Source: an uncultured Oscillospiraceae bacterium
GTDB lineage: Bacteria; Bacillota; Clostridia; Oscillospirales; Oscillospiraceae
Direction of reading: 5' to 3'
Assembly: GCA_944385665.1 (NCBI GenBank)
Contig: CALWYB010000012.1
Span: forward strand, 1-54,531
DNA length: 54,531 nucleotides
Positions 1 through 7,946 of the stretch are shown piece by piece. Position numbers and translations under genes: made by a program. Positions within the stretch are counted from its first letter, which is position 1, and the number at the start of each line of letters is the position of its first letter. Under the pieces are notes generated by a model, which was not told the origin of the DNA, ran no database searches, and saw nothing but the letters and a program-made list of their open reading frames with translations.

Positions 1-378
1 GCCATCATCATCATGGGCCTCACCGGCCAGGACGGGGACTGGGAGGAGCACATCCTGTCCACCGCCAAGATGATCAACGCCATGAAGCCCCGGCATCTGT
101 CCGCCATGACCTTCGCCCCCGCCAAGGGAACCCCTCTGGGGGAGGACGTGCTGGCCGGACGGTTCCAGGTGTGTACCCCCGACCAGATTCTGGAGGAGTG
201 CCACCTGCTCATTGAAAATCTGGACGTGGCCCCCCTCCACTTTACCAGCAACCACGCCTCCAACTACCTGCCGCTGAAGGGCGGCCTGCCCGAGGACCGG
301 CAGAAGTTTTTGGACCTGCTGGACCAGGCTCTGGCGGGGAAGATCCGTCTGCGCCGGACCCTGAACCGTGGAATCTGA
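1..378 (+). CDS. Radical SAM protein, C-terminal part (5' end outside window)
   Basis: The reading frame is open from base 1 and ends at TGA 376-378, so this is the last 125 codons of a longer gene. The catalytic CxxxCxxC half is not in the window. The visible part looks like the tail of a COG1032/Elp3-like radical SAM protein: a segment on how findings map to thresholds (AMTFAPAKGTPLG) followed by a conserved tail with SNHASNYLPLKG and LPEDRQKFLDLLDQAL. The family call rests on remembered resemblance of that tail, not on active-site residues. A hairpin follows 20 bases after the stop, so the gene probably ends its transcript. The substrate cannot be named. Confidence 0.6.
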   Translation, partial: AIIIMGLTGQDGDWEEHILSTAKMINAMKPRHLSAMTFAPAKGTPLGEDVLAGRFQVCTPDQILEECHLLIENLDVAPLHFTSNHASNYLPLKGGLPEDRQKFLDLLDQALAGKIRLRRTLNRGI

Positions 379-397
379 ATTTTTCGTAGAATTGTAC

Positions 398-429
398 AAA
401 CGCGGGACGTGTTAGCACGCCCCGCGTTT
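398..429 (+). terminator. Hairpin after the radical SAM gene
   Basis: AAACGCGGG (398-406) pairs with CCCGCGTTT (421-429), and inside it CGTG (408-411) pairs with CACG (416-419) around a TTAG loop. The U-tract is weak, so this is a probable rather than a strong intrinsic terminator. Confidence 0.5.
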
Positions 430-671
430 GCTTAAGAGACAAGAAAACCGCGTATGTTTCGACTTAAGCGTGAGATAAAGAAGTCCTGTTTTCGGACTGG
501 AAACAGGTTAGCAGAAAAAGTTTGAATATTTTTCATGAAAATCTTTCAATTTTGAATTTCATCTGCTATAATATGCTTTAACAAGTTAATGTGAGCAGGC
601 CGACCATGGCGGTGGCCGGAGCGCGGGGGCGATTTGCCCCGGAATTGGAATCAGAGGAGAGAGGGTTCCCC
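430..671 (+). other. Intergenic region upstream of the mrp operon
   Basis: No gene is seen here. It holds two overlapping, mutually exclusive inverted repeats near 482-507 (AGTCC/GGACT and CCTGTTT/AAACAGG), an AT-rich stretch, the operon promoter at 544-572 and a leader of about 90 bases ahead of mrpE. Confidence 0.5.
544..572 (+). promoter_or_regulatory. Sigma-A-type promoter of the mrp operon
   Basis: A perfect -10 TATAAT (567-572) carries an extended-10 TGC (564-566). A weak -35 TTTCAA lies at 544-549 with 17-bp spacing. Predicted transcription start is near 579. Confidence 0.7.
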
Positions 672-1145
672 TTGTTTTTGTTGTTGTTCCTCATTTGGAT
701 TGTCCTGAACGGAAGATTGAACTGGGAAGTGGTGCTCATAGGCGCGGCGGTCTCCGCCGCGCTCACTTGGCTTGCCCGCACCGTGCTGAACCTGCCTGCC
801 TGGGGAGGACTGCGTATGATGCAGCGGCTCCCCAGGGTATTTTTATACCTTTTTTACCTGTTTGGTCAGGTGGTGGTGTCCAATCTCCAGGTGATGGAGC
901 GCATTCTCTTCCCGAAAAAGCGGAGGGGGGGCGGCCGGCTGGTGTGGTTCCGCACTGATTTGAAGGAGGAGGGCACCCGACTCACCCTGGCCAATTCCAT
1001 CACCCTCACCCCGGGGACGGTGACGGTCTCCCTGAAAGGGGACCGCCTGTGTGTCCATGCCCTGGATGAGGAGTTTGCCAAGGGAGCAAAGGAAAATGGT
1101 TTTGCGCCCCGCCTGGCGCGCTGGGAGGAGGGAGACCATGGCTGA
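672..1145 (+). CDS. mrpE: Mrp-type Na+/H+ antiporter subunit E
   Basis: Small membrane subunit of the multi-subunit Mrp (Mnh/Sha) cation/proton antiporter, 157 residues from the chosen start, the usual size for MrpE. Three hydrophobic segments fill the N-terminal half, followed by a soluble tail containing NSITLTPGTVTVSL, the conserved MrpE signature. I chose TTG 672 because a strong purine-rich ribosome site (AGAGGAGAGAGG, 652-663) sits 8 bases upstream; the in-frame GTG 591 would add 27 charged residues in front of the first membrane helix and lacks such a site. First gene of a ten-gene operon; its stop overlaps the mrpF start. MrpE is thought to help assembly and activity of the complex. 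Confidence 0.9.
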   Translation: MFLLLFLIWIVLNGRLNWEVVLIGAAVSAALTWLARTVLNLPAWGGLRMMQRLPRVFLYLFYLFGQVVVSNLQVMERILFPKKRRGGGRLVWFRTDLKEEGTRLTLANSITLTPGTVTVSLKGDRLCVHALDEEFAKGAKENGFAPRLARWEEGDHG

Positions 1146-1440
1146 GTGTACGCCGGTGCTGACAGGTGTGCTGGTGGGGGTGCTGTGTGTGCTGACCCTG
1201 GTGCTGCTGGCCTGTCTGGCCCGGGCCATCCGGGGACCCCGGTACACCGACCGGCTCATTGCCCTGAACATGATCTGTACCGTGGTCATTTTGCTGCTGA
1301 GTGTGCTGTCCTACCTGCTGGGTGCGTCCTACCTGGTGGATGTGGTCATCCTTTATGGACTGCTGAACCTGCTGGCGGTGGCGGTGCTCAGCCGGATCTC
1401 CATCCGGCGGCACCGGGAGAGAAGGGAGGAGGAGCCATGA
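1138..1440 (+). CDS. mrpF: Mrp-type Na+/H+ antiporter subunit F
   Basis: 100-residue subunit with three predicted membrane helices, matching MrpF/MnhF (PF04066). The second helix begins after RGPRYTDRLIALN, the family hallmark. ATG 1138 overlaps the mrpE stop (1143-1145) and has GGAGGAGGGAG just upstream, so translation is coupled. The C-terminus is short and highly charged. Upstream in-frame starts inside mrpE are rejected because they would add a non-homologous arginine-rich extension. Confidence 0.92.
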   Translation: MAECTPVLTGVLVGVLCVLTLVLLACLARAIRGPRYTDRLIALNMICTVVILLLSVLSYLLGASYLVDVVILYGLLNLLAVAVLSRISIRRHRERREEEP

Positions 1441-1766
1441 CCATACGTACCGTGCTGGGAGCGGTCCTCATCTGCCTGGGGGTGGTGGTGGTGCTCATCG
1501 CCGCCCTGGGGCTGTTCCGCTTCAAGGAGACCCTGGATCTCATCCACGCCGGAGCCTTGGCCGACACCATGGGGGTGTTCCTGGTGCTGGCGGGGGTGAT
1601 GGTGCTGTGGGGCTTGACGGTGGCCACCGCCAAGCTGGCCCTGGCCCTGGTGATCCTGTGGGTGACCAACCCGGTCTCCGCCCACCTCATCGCCCGCATG
1701 GAGCTGGTTACCGGCCGGGGCATCGAGCCCGACCAACTGCCGGGAGAGGGGGAGCAGGAGCTATGA
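1437..1766 (+). CDS. mrpG: Mrp-type Na+/H+ antiporter subunit G
   Basis: 109 residues and three membrane helices, as in MrpG/MnhG/PhaG (PF03334). Diagnostic pieces are GLFRFKETLDLIHA, then ADTMGVFLVLAG, then TNPVSAHLIAR. The ATGA overlap with mrpF (1437-1440) fixes the start and implies coupled translation. In Mrp and Mbh complexes this subunit is part of the small-subunit cluster next to the MrpA C-terminal region. Confidence 0.92.
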   Translation: MTIRTVLGAVLICLGVVVVLIAALGLFRFKETLDLIHAGALADTMGVFLVLAGVMVLWGLTVATAKLALALVILWVTNPVSAHLIARMELVTGRGIEPDQLPGEGEQEL

Positions 1767-2023
1767 TCGTGCTGGAAGTGCTGCTGCTGGCCTTTTTGGT
1801 GTTCTGCGCCCTGGCCACCGTGCTGGGCAAGAAGATGGTGTCCTCCATCATCATCTTCATGTCCTACTCGGCGGTCATGTCCATTTTGTGGTTTTTGCTG
1901 GAGTCCCCCGACCTGGCCATCACGGAGGCCGCCGTGGGGGCGGGGGTGACCAGCCTGCTGTTTTTCCTCACCCTGCGGAAAATCAATGCGGTGAAGGGGA
2001 TGGAGAAGGATGAAGAATCATAA
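1763..2023 (+). CDS. DUF4040/MbhD-like subunit of the antiporter complex
   Basis: 86 residues, three hydrophobic helices, with the DUF4040 core PDLAITEAAVGAGVTSLLFF. In classical Mrp this segment is fused inside MrpA; in membrane-bound hydrogenase (Mbh) operons it is the separate MbhD. The start overlaps the mrpG stop by four bases, and its end overlaps the next gene. The free-standing form and its place after the E-F-G genes follow the Mbh order (A-B-C-D). Confidence 0.85.
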   Translation: MIVLEVLLLAFLVFCALATVLGKKMVSSIIIFMSYSAVMSILWFLLESPDLAITEAAVGAGVTSLLFFLTLRKINAVKGMEKDEES

Positions 2024-3023
2024 CGTCCGGGAGGACTGGTACCACCGCTTTCTCCGCTGGGCGGGGGGCGAGGAGCCCGAGGGAGCCGAGGGACCCGAGG
2101 ATCCGGAGCGGGCCGAGTTCCAGGAGTACCTGGAGTACATCGAGGCCCACGGCTATATGGAGTTCGGGGCCTACCGCCTGATGCGCTTCCGTCAGCGCCG
2201 GGAGAAGGGCCTGGAGGACCCCCGGGGTTCTCTCCACGGTCCACCCGCCCCTGAGCCGGAGCCCGTCCATCCGCCCCGGCACCACCGCCCGGGCAAGCTG
2301 CGCAATCAGATCCTGCTCTACCGGGTGCTCAGCGCCGTGATTGTGATTACCCTGGCGGCTATCTTCCTGGTGGTCACCATGAACCTGCCTCTCTTCGGCC
2401 GGGCGGACAGCCCGGCGGTGAACGAGGTGTCCCAGCGCTATCTGGAGCAGGGCCTGGAGGAGACGGGGGCGGTGAACGCCGTCACCGGCATGATTTTGGA
2501 CTACCGGGCTTTTGATACCTTCGGGGAGTCGGCGGTGCTCTTTGCCGCCGCCATGAGCACCCTGCTGCTGCTCCACAGCCCGAAAAGCCGGATGCGCACC
2601 TTCCGGGGGCCGGACCAGGTCCTCTCCCAGGTGGGGCGGCGGGTGCTGCCCGTCATTCTGCTGTTCGGAGTCTATGTGGTGGTCAACGGCCACCTGAGCC
2701 CCGGCGGCGGATTTTCCGGCGGAGCCATTCTGGGCGGCGGTCTGATTCTGGCCTCCCTGGTGCTGGGGGAGGAGCGGATGGCCCGGATGCTGCCCGCACC
2801 CCGTACCTCTAAGATTACCGTCACCTGCCTGCTGGCCTACGGGCTGATGAAGGGATACTCCTTCTACACCGGGGCCAACCACGTGGGCTGGGAGGTGCCC
2901 AAGGGGATTCCCGGGGCTATTCTCAGCGGAGGGTTCATCCTGCCGCTGAATCTATGTGTGGGCATCATCGTGGCCTGCACCATGTATACCTTTTACTCAC
3001 TGTTTCTGGAAGGGGAGGGATAA
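2010..3023 (+). CDS. mrpB: MbhE-MnhB fusion subunit (MrpB-like) with charged N-terminal extension
   Basis: 337 residues. About 100 N-terminal residues are soluble, rich in Glu, Pro and Arg, and unlike standard MrpB. A membrane helix follows at about 107-130, then an MbhE-like stretch (ETGAVNAVTGMILDYRAFDT), then the MnhB/MrpB domain (PF04039) with NGHLSPGGGFSGGAILGGG. Standard MrpB is about 140 residues, so this gene joins the MbhE-like tail of MrpA to MrpB. ATG 2010 lies inside the end of the DUF4040 gene, giving a 14-base overlap. I do not know what the N-terminal extension does; a cytosolic contact or assembly role is only a guess. Confidence 0.85.
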   Translation: MKNHNVREDWYHRFLRWAGGEEPEGAEGPEDPERAEFQEYLEYIEAHGYMEFGAYRLMRFRQRREKGLEDPRGSLHGPPAPEPEPVHPPRHHRPGKLRNQILLYRVLSAVIVITLAAIFLVVTMNLPLFGRADSPAVNEVSQRYLEQGLEETGAVNAVTGMILDYRAFDTFGESAVLFAAAMSTLLLLHSPKSRMRTFRGPDQVLSQVGRRVLPVILLFGVYVVVNGHLSPGGGFSGGAILGGGLILASLVLGEERMARMLPAPRTSKITVTCLLAYGLMKGYSFYTGANHVGWEVPKGIPGAILSGGFILPLNLCVGIIVACTMYTFYSLFLEGEG

Positions 3024-3025
3024 CT

Positions 3026-3403
3026 GTGCTGGAGACCATTTTGCAGCAGCGCTACTACATCACCGCCGTGCTGCTGTTCAGCATCGGCTTTGTCACCCTG
3101 TTTCTCCACCCCAACCTCATCAAGAAGATCATCGGCCTGAATCTGATGGACACGGCGGTGTTTCTCTTCCTGGCCTCCATGGGCTACATCGAAGGGGGAG
3201 CCGCCCCCATTGTAGAGGAGGGAGCCAAGGCCTCCCAGTACATTAACCCGGTGCCCGGCGGCCTGGTGCTCACCGGCATCGTGGTGGCGGTGAGCACCAC
3301 CGCCCTGTTTCTGGCCCTGACCATCCGGCTCTACCGCCAGTACCACAGCGTCAACCTGGACGTGATCCTCATGCTGGCCTGGGAGGGCAAGGCGGAGGAC
3401 TAA
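3026..3403 (+). CDS. mrpC: Mrp-type Na+/H+ antiporter subunit C (NuoK-like)
   Basis: 125 residues with three membrane helices, homologous to MrpC/NuoK (PF00420). The family signatures HPNLIKKIIGLNLMDTAVFLF and NPVPGGLVLTGIVVAVSTTA are present. The start is GTG 3026, three bases after the mrpB stop, with AAGGGGAGGGA as ribosome site; earlier in-frame ATGs lie inside mrpB. In Mrp, MrpC bridges the small subunits and the MrpD-type antiporter subunits. Confidence 0.9.
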   Translation: MLETILQQRYYITAVLLFSIGFVTLFLHPNLIKKIIGLNLMDTAVFLFLASMGYIEGGAAPIVEEGAKASQYINPVPGGLVLTGIVVAVSTTALFLALTIRLYRQYHSVNLDVILMLAWEGKAED

Positions 3404-3433
3404 AACCCTGCTATGGGAGAGGAGGTGAAGCGA

Positions 3434-4915
3434 ATGCCCCTTACATACAATATCCCCATGTTCAGCATCCTCCTGGTGCTGATGAGCGCTATGGTTATCC
3501 CCTTCTTTTCAAAAAAGAGCTGGGGACTGAACCTGATCCGCGGGGTGGAAGTGGTGGTGGCTGCCCTGTCGGCGGTGCTGCTGGTCCAGCTGTCTGGGGC
3601 GGGGGAGAGCTTCACCTATCAGATGGGCCACTTCCCGGCCCCCTGGGGCAATCTCCTGCGCTGCGGTCCCCTGGAGGCCCTGCTGGCCCTGGTGTTCAGC
3701 CTGGTGATGATCCTGTCCCTGTGCGCCGGGGCGGAGGACATCCGCCGGGATGTGCGCGCCGACCGGCAGGGGAGCTACTGTGTGCTCATGCAGCTGCTGT
3801 TTGGGTCGCTGCTGGCCATGATCTACACCGACGACCTGTTTACCGCCTACGTCTTTATTGAGATCGCCGCCGTCACCGCCTGCATGGCGGTGGTGGCCAA
3901 GGAGAGCGGACGGTCGGTGGTGTCTGCCATCCGCTACCTGATTTTCAGCTGCCTGGGCTCTGGCCTGGTGCTGCTGGGGATCGCCCTGCTCTACTGCATC
4001 ACCGGACAGCTCCTCTGCTCCAGCCTGGAGCAGGCAGTGATGGAGCTGGTGGCCACCCGAACCTATTCTCTGCCTCTGGTGGTGTCTGCCCTGCTCATGA
4101 CCCTGGGCCTGAGCATCAAAAGCGCCCAGTTTCCCTTCCACGCCTGGCTGCCCGACGCCCACGCCAGCGCCACCACCGCCTCCAGCGCGGTGCTCTCCGG
4201 CCTGGTGCTGAAAGGCTACCTCATCATCCTGCTGAAACTGATCCTGCGGGTGTACGGTCCCTCTCTGCTGGCTACCACCTATATGGACGACCTGCTGTTT
4301 CTCCTGGGACTCACCGGGATGCTTTTTGCCTCGGTGGCGGCGCTGCGCCAGGAGGAGGTCAAGAGCATGATCGCCTACTCCTCCTCTGCTCAGATCTCCT
4401 ACATCTTCCTGGGGCTGGGCCTGGGGACTGACGCGGGGCTCATTGCTGCCTGCTACCAGATTCTGGCCCACGCCATGACCAAGTCTATGATCTTCTCGGG
4501 AGCGGGAGCCATGATCCGGGCCAGTGGGGGAGGACATTACTGGAGCCAGCTCCGGGGCGCTGCCCGCCGGGCGCCTCTGGGCGGGCTGGCCTTCACCGTG
4601 GGCGGCCTGTCCCTGTGCGGCCTGCCCCTGTTGGCGGGCTTTTCCGCCAAGTACTGCCTGGCCATCGCCGCCCTGGACGCCCAGTGGCAGACCGCCCCGG
4701 CTCTCTTCGGCCTGGCGGCCAGCTCGGTGCTCAACGCCATGTACTACATCCCCGCCATCCTGGCCATCTGGGGCCGGGGCAAGGAGGGGGAGCGGCTCCC
4801 CTGGAAGTGGGAGCGGGAGGGTGCGCTGGCGCTGTTCCTCCTGTGCAACGTGGTGCTGGGCACCGCCTTCGGCCCTGTCCGGGACCTGATTGAGCAGGGC
4901 CTGAACCTGTTTTAA
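3434..4915 (+). CDS. mrpD: Antiporter-like subunit 1 (MrpD/NuoN type)
   Basis: 493-residue polytopic protein of the proton-conducting transporter family (PF00361). Charged residues required for ion transfer in NuoL/M/N and MrpD are all visible: Glu143 (TM5), Lys229 (TM7, in SIKSAQFPFHAWLPDAH), Lys260 (TM8) and Lys406 (TM12, in GFSAKYCL). I take ATG 3434 because GAGAGGAGGTG lies just upstream; ATG 3413 has no such site. It directly follows mrpC, as MrpD and MbhH do in their operons. First of four homologous large subunits in a row. Confidence 0.88.
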   Translation: MPLTYNIPMFSILLVLMSAMVIPFFSKKSWGLNLIRGVEVVVAALSAVLLVQLSGAGESFTYQMGHFPAPWGNLLRCGPLEALLALVFSLVMILSLCAGAEDIRRDVRADRQGSYCVLMQLLFGSLLAMIYTDDLFTAYVFIEIAAVTACMAVVAKESGRSVVSAIRYLIFSCLGSGLVLLGIALLYCITGQLLCSSLEQAVMELVATRTYSLPLVVSALLMTLGLSIKSAQFPFHAWLPDAHASATTASSAVLSGLVLKGYLIILLKLILRVYGPSLLATTYMDDLLFLLGLTGMLFASVAALRQEEVKSMIAYSSSAQISYIFLGLGLGTDAGLIAACYQILAHAMTKSMIFSGAGAMIRASGGGHYWSQLRGAARRAPLGGLAFTVGGLSLCGLPLLAGFSAKYCLAIAALDAQWQTAPALFGLAASSVLNAMYYIPAILAIWGRGKEGERLPWKWEREGALALFLLCNVVLGTAFGPVRDLIEQGLNLF

Positions 4916-4945
4916 GACGAAACCCATCGGAAAGGAGGTGGGGGA

Positions 4946-6415
4946 GTGGACGGAATCCTGCTTCTCTTGCCCATCTTGGTGCCCATCCTGGGCGGCCTGG
5001 CTGTGCTGGGCATCCACAATATGAATACCCGGCGGGTGACCGTCACGCTTCTGCTGCTCTTTCAGATTTTTGTGGTGCTGGAGGTCTCCCGGAACGACAC
5101 CGGCCCCTTTGTGCTGCTTCGCCTTACCCAGGGGGCGCGGCTGGTGCTCCAGGGGGACTCATTGGGGCGGCTGTTTGCCAACCTTATCTGTCTTATCTGG
5201 TTTGCGGTGGCCGTCTTTGCCTTTGAGTACATGAACCATGAGGGTCACCGGGAGCGGTTCTTCGGCTTCTATCTTATGACCCTGGGCGCTCTGATGGGGA
5301 TCTGCTTTGCGGGCAATCTGGTAACGCTCTACCTCTTTTATGAGATGATGACCCTGCTGTCTGTCCCTCTGGTCCTCCACATCGGCACCCGAAAGGCCTT
5401 CGAGGCGGCCTACCGCTACCTGGGCTTCTCGGTGGCGGGGGCGGGACTGGGCCTGCTGGGATTGTTTGTCCTCCAGGGCTACTGCACCACCGACCTGTTT
5501 ACCCCCGGAGGCGTACTGGACCTTGCCCGGGCAGGGGAGGACCGCACCCTGCTGCTGGGCGTGTTCGTGGTGATGGCGGTGGGCTTTGGCTGCAAGGCGG
5601 GCATGTTCCCCCTCCACGCTTGGCTGCCCATCGCCCATCCGGTGGCCCCGGCTCCCGCCTCGGCGGTGCTCTCCGGCCTCATCACCAAGATGGGTGTGCT
5701 GGCCCTGCTGCGGGTGGCCTACTACCTGTTCGGCTGGGAGTTCCTGGACGGCTCCTGGGCGCAGATGGTGGTGCTGGTGCTCGCCCTCATTACCGTGTTT
5801 ATGGGCTCCACCCTGGCCCTGCGGGAGGATACCCTGAAAAAGCGGCTGGCCTACTCCACCGTCAGTCAGGTGTCCTATGTCATCTTTGGCCTGATGCTGT
5901 TCCACCCCGTGGCTTTGGAGGGAGCGCTGCTCCAGGTGATTTTCCATGCCGTGGCCAAAAATGCCCTGTTCCTGGCCACCGGCTCGGTCATTTACCAGAC
6001 CCACATCACCCAGGTCTCCCAGATGCGGGGCGTAGGTGTGGCGTGCAGCTTCACCATGTGGAGCTTCGCCCTGTCCGCCCTGTCCCTGGTGGGCATCCCC
6101 CCCACCGGCGGCTTTGTCAGCAAGTGGCTGCTGGCCCAGGGAGCCCTGGAGGCGGGGGACTTCACCCTGGCCTGCTGGGGCATCGGGGTGCTGATGGTGT
6201 CCGCTTTGCTGACGGCGGGCTACCTGCTGCCCATCGTCATCCGGGCCTTTTTCCCGGGAAAAGATTTTGACCACGAGAGCGTCATCAAGCAGCAGGACAC
6301 CTGGCTTATGTGGACTACTCTGTGCCTGCTCACCGCGGCGGTGGTGCTGCTGGGCATGTTCCCCAACTGGCTGGAGGCCGGACTGGGGGCGGTGGTGGAG
6401 CCCCTGTTCGGATAA
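4946..6415 (+). CDS. Antiporter-like subunit 2 (NuoM/MrpD type)
   Basis: 489-residue paralogue of the preceding subunit, PF00361 family, about 14 membrane helices. Key charged residues are kept: Glu133, Lys217 (in GCKAGMFPLHAWLP), Lys248 (in ITKMGV) and Lys393 (in FVSKWLL), so it should be competent for ion transfer rather than a relic. GTG 4946 has AAAGGAGGTG five bases upstream. A 69-bp stretch (5622-5690) is nearly identical to the same position in the fourth subunit. Extra antiporter-like subunits beyond A and D are not part of canonical Mrp. Confidence 0.85.
   Translation: MDGILLLLPILVPILGGLAVLGIHNMNTRRVTVTLLLLFQIFVVLEVSRNDTGPFVLLRLTQGARLVLQGDSLGRLFANLICLIWFAVAVFAFEYMNHEGHRERFFGFYLMTLGALMGICFAGNLVTLYLFYEMMTLLSVPLVLHIGTRKAFEAAYRYLGFSVAGAGLGLLGLFVLQGYCTTDLFTPGGVLDLARAGEDRTLLLGVFVVMAVGFGCKAGMFPLHAWLPIAHPVAPAPASAVLSGLITKMGVLALLRVAYYLFGWEFLDGSWAQMVVLVLALITVFMGSTLALREDTLKKRLAYSTVSQVSYVIFGLMLFHPVALEGALLQVIFHAVAKNALFLATGSVIYQTHITQVSQMRGVGVACSFTMWSFALSALSLVGIPPTGGFVSKWLLAQGALEAGDFTLACWGIGVLMVSALLTAGYLLPIVIRAFFPGKDFDHESVIKQQDTWLMWTTLCLLTAAVVLLGMFPNWLEAGLGAVVEPLFG
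5622..5690 (+). repeat. 69-bp direct repeat, copy 1
   Basis: Matches 8617-8685 with three mismatches, including a 34-base identical run (5644-5677). It encodes the TM7-TM8 loop (LPIAHPVAPAPASAVLSG). Identity at silent positions is higher than in the rest of these paralogues, which may reflect gene conversion or strong codon bias. Confidence 0.8.
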
Positions 6416-6446
6416 TATTTGACTGGAAAGAAGGAGGTGAGAACCC

Positions 6447-7913
6447 ATGCTTATGCTGTGCGCCATTTTGTTCCCCATGCTGGCCGGACTGGGTCTGGCA
6501 GCCTGGCGGCCCCAGAGCCGGATCGCCCGGCAGAACTACGTGCTGGCTGCGGCCTGCGGTACGTCCGCCCTGGCTCTGGGGGCGGTATTTACCCTGCGGG
6601 GCGGCCCCCTGTTCACGCTGCTGGTCATGGGGGATCACCTGTCCATCGCCTTCCGGGTGGACGGCCTGTCCTGCCTGTTCGCCGCGCTAGTGTCGGTGCT
6701 GTGGCCTCTGGCCTGCCTGTATGCCGTGGAGTATATGAGCCGGGAGGGGCATGAGAACCGGTTTTTCACCTTCTACCTAGCCAGCTTCGGCGTGACCCTG
6801 GGCATCGCCTTCTCGGCCAACGCCCTCACCATGTACCTCTTCTATGAACTGCTCACCCTGGCCACCCTGCCCCTGGTGATGCACGCCATGGACAGCAAGG
6901 CCCGCTACGCCGGGCGGGTGTACCTTACCTACTCCATGTGCGGGGCGGCCCTGGGCTTTCTGGCCATGGTCATGCTGCTGGAGCACGGGGGCACCGTGTT
7001 TCAGTTCGGGGGCAGTTTGGTATGCCCCGCCGGCAAGGAGGATACCTTGCGGGCGGCCTATGTGCTGGGCTTTTTCGGCTTCGGCGTGAAGGCGGCGGTG
7101 TTCCCGGGACACAAGTGGCTGCTGCGGGCCTCGGTGGCTCCCACGCCGGTGACCGCCCTGCTCCACGCAGTGGCGGTGGTGAAGGCGGGGGTGTTTGCCG
7201 TCACCCGCCTCACCTGGTACGGCTACGGCCCCGCCCTTCTTCGGGGCTCCTGGGCCCAGTATCTGGTGATGGGAGCGGCCATCTTTACCATTGTGTACGG
7301 CTCCTCCAAGGCCCTGCGCACCAAGCACTTAAAGCGCCGCCTGGCCTGGTCCACCATCAGCAACCTGTCCTATGTGCTGCTGGGGGTGACCACCCTGACC
7401 ACCGCCGGACTGGCGGCGGGAATGGTCCATATGATTTTCCATGCGGTATTGAAGATCACCCTGTTTTTCTGCGTAGGCGCGGTCCACTACAAGCTCCACC
7501 GGGACTTTGTCCCCGACGTGGAGGGCTGCGGCGTGCTGATGCCCATTGTGTTTGGCTGCTTTGCCACGGCGGGCCTGGGCCTGATGGGCGTGCCGCCTCT
7601 GGCGGGCTTTACCAGCAAGTGGATGCTGGCCACCTCGGCGGTGGGACTGGGGGAGGGGATCGGCTATCTGGCCGCGGCAGCGCTCATTTTATCCGCCCTG
7701 CTCACCGCACTGTACCTCATGCAGATCGTGCTGCTGGCCTTTTTCCCCCGGCAGAACCGGCAGCTTACCGTCCGGGTGCCCCGACAGGCCCGGCGGGACC
7801 CGGGCATCCGCATGACCCTGCCCCTCACCGTGCTGTCGGCGGGATCGGTGGTGTTGGGGTTGGGGGCCAACCATCTGGTCACCGTGGTAAACACTCTGCT
7901 GGGCGCGGGGTAA
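6447..7913 (+). CDS. Antiporter-like subunit 3 (NuoM/NuoL type)
   Basis: 488 residues, PF00361 family. It is the most divergent of the four around TM7-TM8: VFPGHKWLLRASVAPTPV followed by ALLHAVAVVKAG, a form typical of NuoL/MrpA-like members rather than the LP-x-AHP form of its neighbours. Charged residues are still complete: Glu134, Lys215, Lys246, Lys391, plus an additional Lys in GHKWLL. ATG 6447 is preceded by AAGAAGGAGGTGAG. It lies between the two copies of the 69-bp repeat. Confidence 0.85.
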   Translation: MLMLCAILFPMLAGLGLAAWRPQSRIARQNYVLAAACGTSALALGAVFTLRGGPLFTLLVMGDHLSIAFRVDGLSCLFAALVSVLWPLACLYAVEYMSREGHENRFFTFYLASFGVTLGIAFSANALTMYLFYELLTLATLPLVMHAMDSKARYAGRVYLTYSMCGAALGFLAMVMLLEHGGTVFQFGGSLVCPAGKEDTLRAAYVLGFFGFGVKAAVFPGHKWLLRASVAPTPVTALLHAVAVVKAGVFAVTRLTWYGYGPALLRGSWAQYLVMGAAIFTIVYGSSKALRTKHLKRRLAWSTISNLSYVLLGVTTLTTAGLAAGMVHMIFHAVLKITLFFCVGAVHYKLHRDFVPDVEGCGVLMPIVFGCFATAGLGLMGVPPLAGFTSKWMLATSAVGLGEGIGYLAAAALILSALLTALYLMQIVLLAFFPRQNRQLTVRVPRQARRDPGIRMTLPLTVLSAGSVVLGLGANHLVTVVNTLLGAG

Positions 7914-7946
7914 GGTATTTCATTTCATAGAAAGGAGGGAGAGAGG

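Noticed and set aside
591-671. GTG 591 as the start of mrpE
   Set aside because: It would add 27 polar residues before the first membrane helix. TTG 672 has the strong ribosome site and gives the normal MrpE length.
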